Of a stretch of 64,000 nt of DNA, positions 60,370 to 64,000 are shown in pieces. The position numbers were made by a program, and so were the translations under genes. This stretch comes from Sutcliffiella sp. FSL R7-0096 (GTDB taxonomy: Bacteria; Bacillota; Bacilli; Bacillales; Bacillaceae_I). Each line of letters starts with the position of its first letter. The stretch's first letter is position 1. The DNA lies in assembly GCF_038595065.1 (NCBI RefSeq), contig NZ_CP152003.1, positions 4,816,001-4,880,000 of the forward strand, given 5' to 3'. The notes beneath the pieces were generated by a model. The model saw nothing but the letters and a program-made list of their open reading frames with translations, had not been told where the DNA came from and made no database searches.

Positions 60370-62201
60370 GCCCAGTCATCCTCTTGTTCCTCTTGGGAGA
60401 TAGGAAGTGTGAAGTAGATGGTAGTGCCTTTTCCTTCTTCACTCGATGCCCATATATCACCGTCATGGGCTTGGATCATTTCTTTGGCAATCGCCAACCC
60501 CAGTCCAGTACCCCCAAGCATTCTTGTTCTGGCTTTATCCACTCGGTAGAAACGCTCAAAGATTTTATTAATATCAGCCTTTGGAATTCCAACTCCTTGA
60601 TCACTGATGCTTACCAAGATCTGATTGGCTGATTCTTCAATGTCAACTGTGAATATAATGGTCCCACCTTCTGGCGAATATTTCATGGCATTGGAAATAA
60701 TATTATCCAGGACCTGCGTAATTTTATCTGTATCAAGGGAAACCTGAATTTTTTCTTTTGGAATGTTCCGTATGAAAGAAACCTTCTGAGATTTGGATAA
60801 TTCAAACCTGTCAATAATCCTATTAAAGAATTCACCAAAGTCTATCTGTTTCTTATAAAAATGATAATCTCTGGAATCCATTTTGGAGAGTTGTAATAGA
60901 TCATTAACTAACCTGATCATTCTTTCCGTCTCTGTTTGCGTGACATCCAAGAACCTAGGTGCGATCTCGTCATCCTTCCAGGCTCCATCAGCCAATGCCT
61001 CTAAGTAACTACGCATTGTAGTCAGTGGCGTTCTTAATTCATGCGATACATTTGCCACAAATTCCCGACGCTCCTGATCGATTTTTTCCTGTTCGGTGAT
61101 ATCGTGCAAAACGGTTATCAATCCATTAATAAACCCTGTCTCCTTCTGAATAACAGAGTTGCTCGCTCTAAGTATAAACGGTTTTTTCTCTGTACTGAAA
61201 TCTAGAATCAAGGATTCCTGTTCGGAAATCAACAGGTCAAATGTGTGGGTTTCCTCAATGCCCAACACTTCAATGATCGATTTGTTTATAACTGTTTCAC
61301 GTGGAACATCCAGCATCCCCAAGGCAGGTTCATTGATGAGGATGATTCTTCCTTTTCTATCCGTCGCAATTACACCATCTGTCATATGGGATAGAACAGA
61401 ACTCAACTTTCTACGTTCGCCCTCAGTGGTCGCTTGAGCTTCCTGTAGCTTTTTTGTCAAGTTGTTGAAAGAGAGCGCCAACTGGCCAATTTCATCATTA
61501 CCGTAAATATTAACCTTCCGGGAAAAATTCCCTCTGGCCATTTCCAGGGCCTGTTTTCTCATATCAGACATCGGTCTTGTAATTGTCTGGGCAAGGATAA
61601 CGCCAAGTACCGCAGTAAATGCCATGGCAATGATCGTTCCTGTGGCAAAAATCCCATTGATTTGCCGCATCTGTGTATATAGTTTCTCCATGGAAGCCTC
61701 AACATAAATGGCACCGATGATCTCTTGGTTATTGGATTTAACAGGTGTAGCTATTTGTCTAACCCGATTCAAGGTCTGTCGATCTATTGCATCCTTAGGA
61801 GTTGACTTTCCCGTTACTAAAGCCCGTTTTACAAGAAGCTCTGTCGTCCTTTTTCCTACACTTGTTTGATTGTATGGATTAGAAGTCCCCAAGACCCTGC
61901 TGTTTGCATTCATCACTCGAATCTCATCAATGTCTTCCATTGTTACATCTTGCAGCACGGCACGGATATCTTCCTCAATGGTTGGAGAAGTATCATCCCG
62001 CTGCTTCTTTATTTCTTGCTCAATGCTGTATGCCAAAAGGTTGATACGCTCATTTAGGGATTCATTAAAGTTTTCAATCAGCTGATTTTCCAGCTTGCTG
62101 ACAAAATAAACCCCGATGATCTGCATGGCAACCAAGATCAGCAATACATAGATCACCACAAACTTAAGATGAATGGATCGAAAAAAACCTACCTTTTTCA
62201 T
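60366..62201 (-). CDS. walK: Cell-wall sensor histidine kinase WalK
   Basis: 611 aa from ATG 62201, the same size as B. subtilis WalK. Two membrane helices (about 14-34 and 184-204) bracket an extracytoplasmic sensor domain. HAMP (RPMSDMRKQALEMARGNFSR), PAS (VIATDRKGRIILINEPALGM), the phospho-acceptor box VSHELRTPLTTMRSY and the ATPase motifs NAMKYSPEGG, DQGVGIP and GTGLGLAIAK follow in order. It phosphorylates WalR and controls autolysin genes. A perfect parS site lies inside the coding region. Confidence 0.96.
   Translation of the reverse strand: MKKVGFFRSIHLKFVVIYVLLILVAMQIIGVYFVSKLENQLIENFNESLNERINLLAYSIEQEIKKQRDDTSPTIEEDIRAVLQDVTMEDIDEIRVMNANSRVLGTSNPYNQTSVGKRTTELLVKRALVTGKSTPKDAIDRQTLNRVRQIATPVKSNNQEIIGAIYVEASMEKLYTQMRQINGIFATGTIIAMAFTAVLGVILAQTITRPMSDMRKQALEMARGNFSRKVNIYGNDEIGQLALSFNNLTKKLQEAQATTEGERRKLSSVLSHMTDGVIATDRKGRIILINEPALGMLDVPRETVINKSIIEVLGIEETHTFDLLISEQESLILDFSTEKKPFILRASNSVIQKETGFINGLITVLHDITEQEKIDQERREFVANVSHELRTPLTTMRSYLEALADGAWKDDEIAPRFLDVTQTETERMIRLVNDLLQLSKMDSRDYHFYKKQIDFGEFFNRIIDRFELSKSQKVSFIRNIPKEKIQVSLDTDKITQVLDNIISNAMKYSPEGGTIIFTVDIEESANQILVSISDQGVGIPKADINKIFERFYRVDKARTRMLGGTGLGLAIAKEMIQAHDGDIWASSEEGKGTTIYFTLPISQEEQEDDWA
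61293..61308. promoter_or_regulatory. parS site inside walK
   Basis: TGTTTCACGTGGAACA, on the other strand TGTTCCACGTGAAACA, the exact B. subtilis parS consensus. Confidence 0.9.
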
Positions 62202-62206
62202 GTATA

Positions 62207-62908
62207 TTATTCCTGCTCGGTTTGTCGCAGGTAATAGCCAACTCCTCTTCTTGTAACTATCCATGTCGGATGACTTGGATTATCCTCAATTTTTTCACGT
62301 AGGCGACGTACCGTTACGTCCACGGTTCTCACATCTCCATAATAATCGTAACCCCAAACCGTCTGCAGGAGATGCTCACGTGTCATTACTTGTCCAATGT
62401 GCTTGGCAAGGTAATGAAGTAATTCAAACTCACGGTGCGTCAACTCGATCATGTCTCCACGTTTTGTCACCATATATGCATCAGGATGGATGACAAGGGA
62501 ACCAATCGAGATTTCCGTCGGTTCTTCCGTGTCAGCAGCCTTTTGCTGGTGACGGCGCAGGTTTGCCTTCACACGTGCAATCAACTCCCGTGTGCTGAAT
62601 GGCTTCGTCACATAGTCATCGGCACCAAGCTCAAGCCCGAGTACCTTATCAATTTCGGAATCCTTTGCTGTCAGCATGATGATTGGCATTTCATATTTTT
62701 TACGGACTTCCCTGCATACTTCCATGCCGTCTCTTTGCGGTAACATGATATCAAGTAAAATTAAATCTGGACGCACTTCCTCTACCTTATTGACCGCTTC
62801 TTCGCCATCATAGGCACAGTACACTTCATAGCCTTCTTTTTGAAGGTTGAATTTCAATATATCGGCAATTGGTTTCTCGTCGTCTACCACTAATATTTTC
62901 TTTTCCAT
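62207..62908 (-). CDS. walR: Cell-wall response regulator WalR
   Basis: 233 aa, OmpR family. Receiver domain with [20 protein letters not shown] and the phosphorylated Asp in [17 protein letters not shown]-terminal winged helix with [20 protein letters not shown] and [16 protein letters not shown]. It is the essential regulator of peptidoglycan hydrolase genes, first in the operon. A TATAAT-like -10 element at 62965-62970 (minus strand) lies about 60 nt before the ATG, but no good -35 accompanies it. Confidence 0.97.
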   Translation of the reverse strand: MEKKILVVDDEKPIADILKFNLQKEGYEVYCAYDGEEAVNKVEEVRPDLILLDIMLPQRDGMEVCREVRKKYEMPIIMLTAKDSEIDKVLGLELGADDYVTKPFSTRELIARVKANLRRHQQKAADTEEPTEISIGSLVIHPDAYMVTKRGDMIELTHREFELLHYLAKHIGQVMTREHLLQTVWGYDYYGDVRTVDVTVRRLREKIEDNPSHPTWIVTRRGVGYYLRQTEQE

Positions 62909-63031
62909 CTGAGTTTCGCTCCTTCAACTTCTATCTATTTATATCATTCAGTATTTACGAAAGCATTATACTATTTACTTTACCATGTAGAGCTTTGTAA
63001 AGCATCTATTAAGGGAAAGCTTCATTAACTC

Positions 63032-63160
63032 CTGTAGATTTCCATTCCATGTGTTCGCTTATCCAGAGGGCGCTATTTGAGCCTCCCCACAACGCTTCAG
63101 AGGTCTCAACCTTCCCCTACCTCCCGCCGGAGTCACCACAGCGTGCACTACAATCTACAG
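63032..63160. repeat. Degenerate copy of a Bacillus interspersed palindromic repeat
   Basis: Ends are perfect inverted repeats CTGTAGATT (63032-63040) and AATCTACAG (63152-63160). The interior contains TTCCATTCCATGTGTTCGCT and a CTCCCGCCGGAGTC-like block. I recognise the pattern of a non-coding element common in Bacillaceae genomes (ends in CTGTAGATT, inner GGAGACTCC-type blocks). It lies between the walR promoter region and the terminator of the M23 gene. Confidence 0.65.
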
Positions 63161-63186
63161 GTGGACTTGTAATACTCTTCAGCATA

Positions 63187-63222
63187 TAAAAACCTCTAGC
63201 TAACTTTCAGGTTGCTAGAGGT
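63187..63222 (-). terminator. Terminator of the M23 peptidase gene
   Basis: Minus-strand stem AACCTCTAGC / GCTAGAGGTT followed by TTTTATA. Confidence 0.85.
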
Positions 63223-63234
63223 TCGTGTATGTGT

Positions 63235-64000
63235 TTAGTTGCTTAAATACTGCATTGGATCTTTAAGTTGTCCGTCTTTGTATACTTCAAAGTGTAAGTG
63301 GATACCAGTTGACTGACCAGTCGTTCCCATCACACCAATTTTTGATCCACGTGAAACAGTTTCTCCTACTGATACACTCATAGAATCAAGGTGAGCATAA
63401 ATGGTTTTCATGCCGTTCTGATGGTTGATGACAATCTTATTTCCGTAACCGCCATCCCATCCGGCAGATTCTACAACGCCGTTATCGGCAGCTTTGATCG
63501 TTCTGTCACTTGGACGGGCAATGTCGATCCCTTTGTGCATTTTGCCCCAACGGTGCCCCATTTTACTGGAGATATAGCCGCCGACTGCAGGCCATGCAAG
63601 TGAGCCGCTCCCACGGGAAGGAATCACTTTTGTTCCTTTTAGAACGATGTGTTTCACAGGCTCTTTCAATGTTTCATCATGCGTTACTTCCGTTTTCATC
63701 GTAACGCCGTTTTCCTTCGTCGTAATGGTGCGTACGTTCTTTTCACCATTTACTCCTTGTTGCTTCACTTTCGTTTCTCCCTTAGGAAGTTCTTTGTCTT
63801 CAATAACTTCCTGCTCGTAAGGGATTTCTTCATTTTTAGATGCTTCTTCTTTTACCAGTACTTTGAGGTATGGCTTTTTGGCGGACACATTCAATGTTTT
63901 TCCTACTGCAAGCAATGAACTCATTTCAATATCTGGATTCAATTTCAATAATTCTTCTGAAGTCAGGTCATGCTTTTCGGCAATATCCCCTAGGGAATCT
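63235..64000 (-). CDS. LysM-G5-M23 peptidoglycan endopeptidase (5' end outside window)
   Basis: The frame is open to the window edge, so at least 254 aa of a longer protein are seen. A LysM repeat (DSLGDIAEKHDLTSEELLKL) is followed by a G5 domain (IPYEQEVIEDKELPKGETKV and onward) and an M23 domain with HRWGKMHKGIDIA and GIHLHFEV, which hold the zinc ligands. Enzymes of this kind cleave peptidoglycan cross-bridges outside the cell. Position upstream of walR is typical of Bacillaceae. A parS-like site lies inside. Confidence 0.93.
   Translation of the reverse strand, partial: DSLGDIAEKHDLTSEELLKLNPDIEMSSLLAVGKTLNVSAKKPYLKVLVKEEASKNEEIPYEQEVIEDKELPKGETKVKQQGVNGEKNVRTITTKENGVTMKTEVTHDETLKEPVKHIVLKGTKVIPSRGSGSLAWPAVGGYISSKMGHRWGKMHKGIDIARPSDRTIKAADNGVVESAGWDGGYGNKIVINHQNGMKTIYAHLDSMSVSVGETVSRGSKIGVMGTTGQSTGIHLHFEVYKDGQLKDPMQYLSN
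63343..63358. promoter_or_regulatory. parS-like site inside the M23 peptidase gene
   Basis: TGATCCACGTGAAACA differs from the parS consensus TGTTCCACGTGAAACA at one position, 2 kb from the perfect site in walK. Confidence 0.75.

Overview
The window looks like oriC-proximal chromosome of a low-to-moderate-GC, spore-forming Bacillaceae species. The evidence is the walRKHIJ-htrC block followed by rlmH at the right end, a cluster of five DnaA-box sequences beside rlmH, three ParB (parS) palindromes, a gerA-type germinant-receptor operon, a Bacillus-style LXG (YwqH/I/J) module and Fur-, ECF- and sigma-A-like signals. No species name can be supported from sequence alone.

Layout. 1-4.1 kb: the 3' end of a FecCD iron permease gene, then an FbpABC-type ferric-iron ABC operon under Fur boxes. 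4.2-7.2 kb: a DUF421 membrane protein and a YdbS/YdbT PH-domain pair behind a sigma-W-like promoter. 7.2-20.4 kb: two paralogous TAXI-TRAP operons, each ordered binding protein, DUF1850, fused permease. They point outwards and flank a type VII LXG toxin module and a 2-hydroxyacid dehydrogenase gene. 20.7-24.4 kb: 5-oxoprolinase (pxpABC) with an NRAMP-like transporter. 24.7-36.4 kb: DegV, a YibE/F pair, pirin, Mqo, MetNPQ, a YiaA/B protein, an EamA exporter with an AraC regulator, and YkvA. 36.6-41.3 kb: a dihydrofolate-reductase-like protein and the gerABC operon. 41.7-45.4 kb: a secreted M14 carboxypeptidase gene split by a complete IS21-family element with a 5-bp target duplication.

45.7-55.25 kb is the most striking region. 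It is a 9.5-kb island integrated at the 3' end of rlmH, bounded by direct 14-bp repeats and carrying a large serine recombinase gene that runs into rlmH. This is the same target and recombinase class used by staphylococcal SCC elements. Cargo is an ABC-three-component (ABC-3C) conflict system, an uncharacterised metallophosphoesterase / unknown / minimal-nucleotidyltransferase operon, and several gene relics (GIY-YIG protein, a C-terminal tail, sigma region 4, half a tRNA-Leu). The presumed native rlmH terminator is now stranded on the far side of the island. 55.2-64 kb is the conserved cell-wall block: rlmH, CxxH/CxxC protein, htrC, walJ, walI, walH, walK, walR and a LysM-G5-M23 peptidase.

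Intergenic DNA is also unusual. Three gaps carry unrelated degenerate tandem arrays that share a 20-21 bp period, one carries five copies of a 53-bp hairpin unit, and MITE-like repeats recur at three sites.
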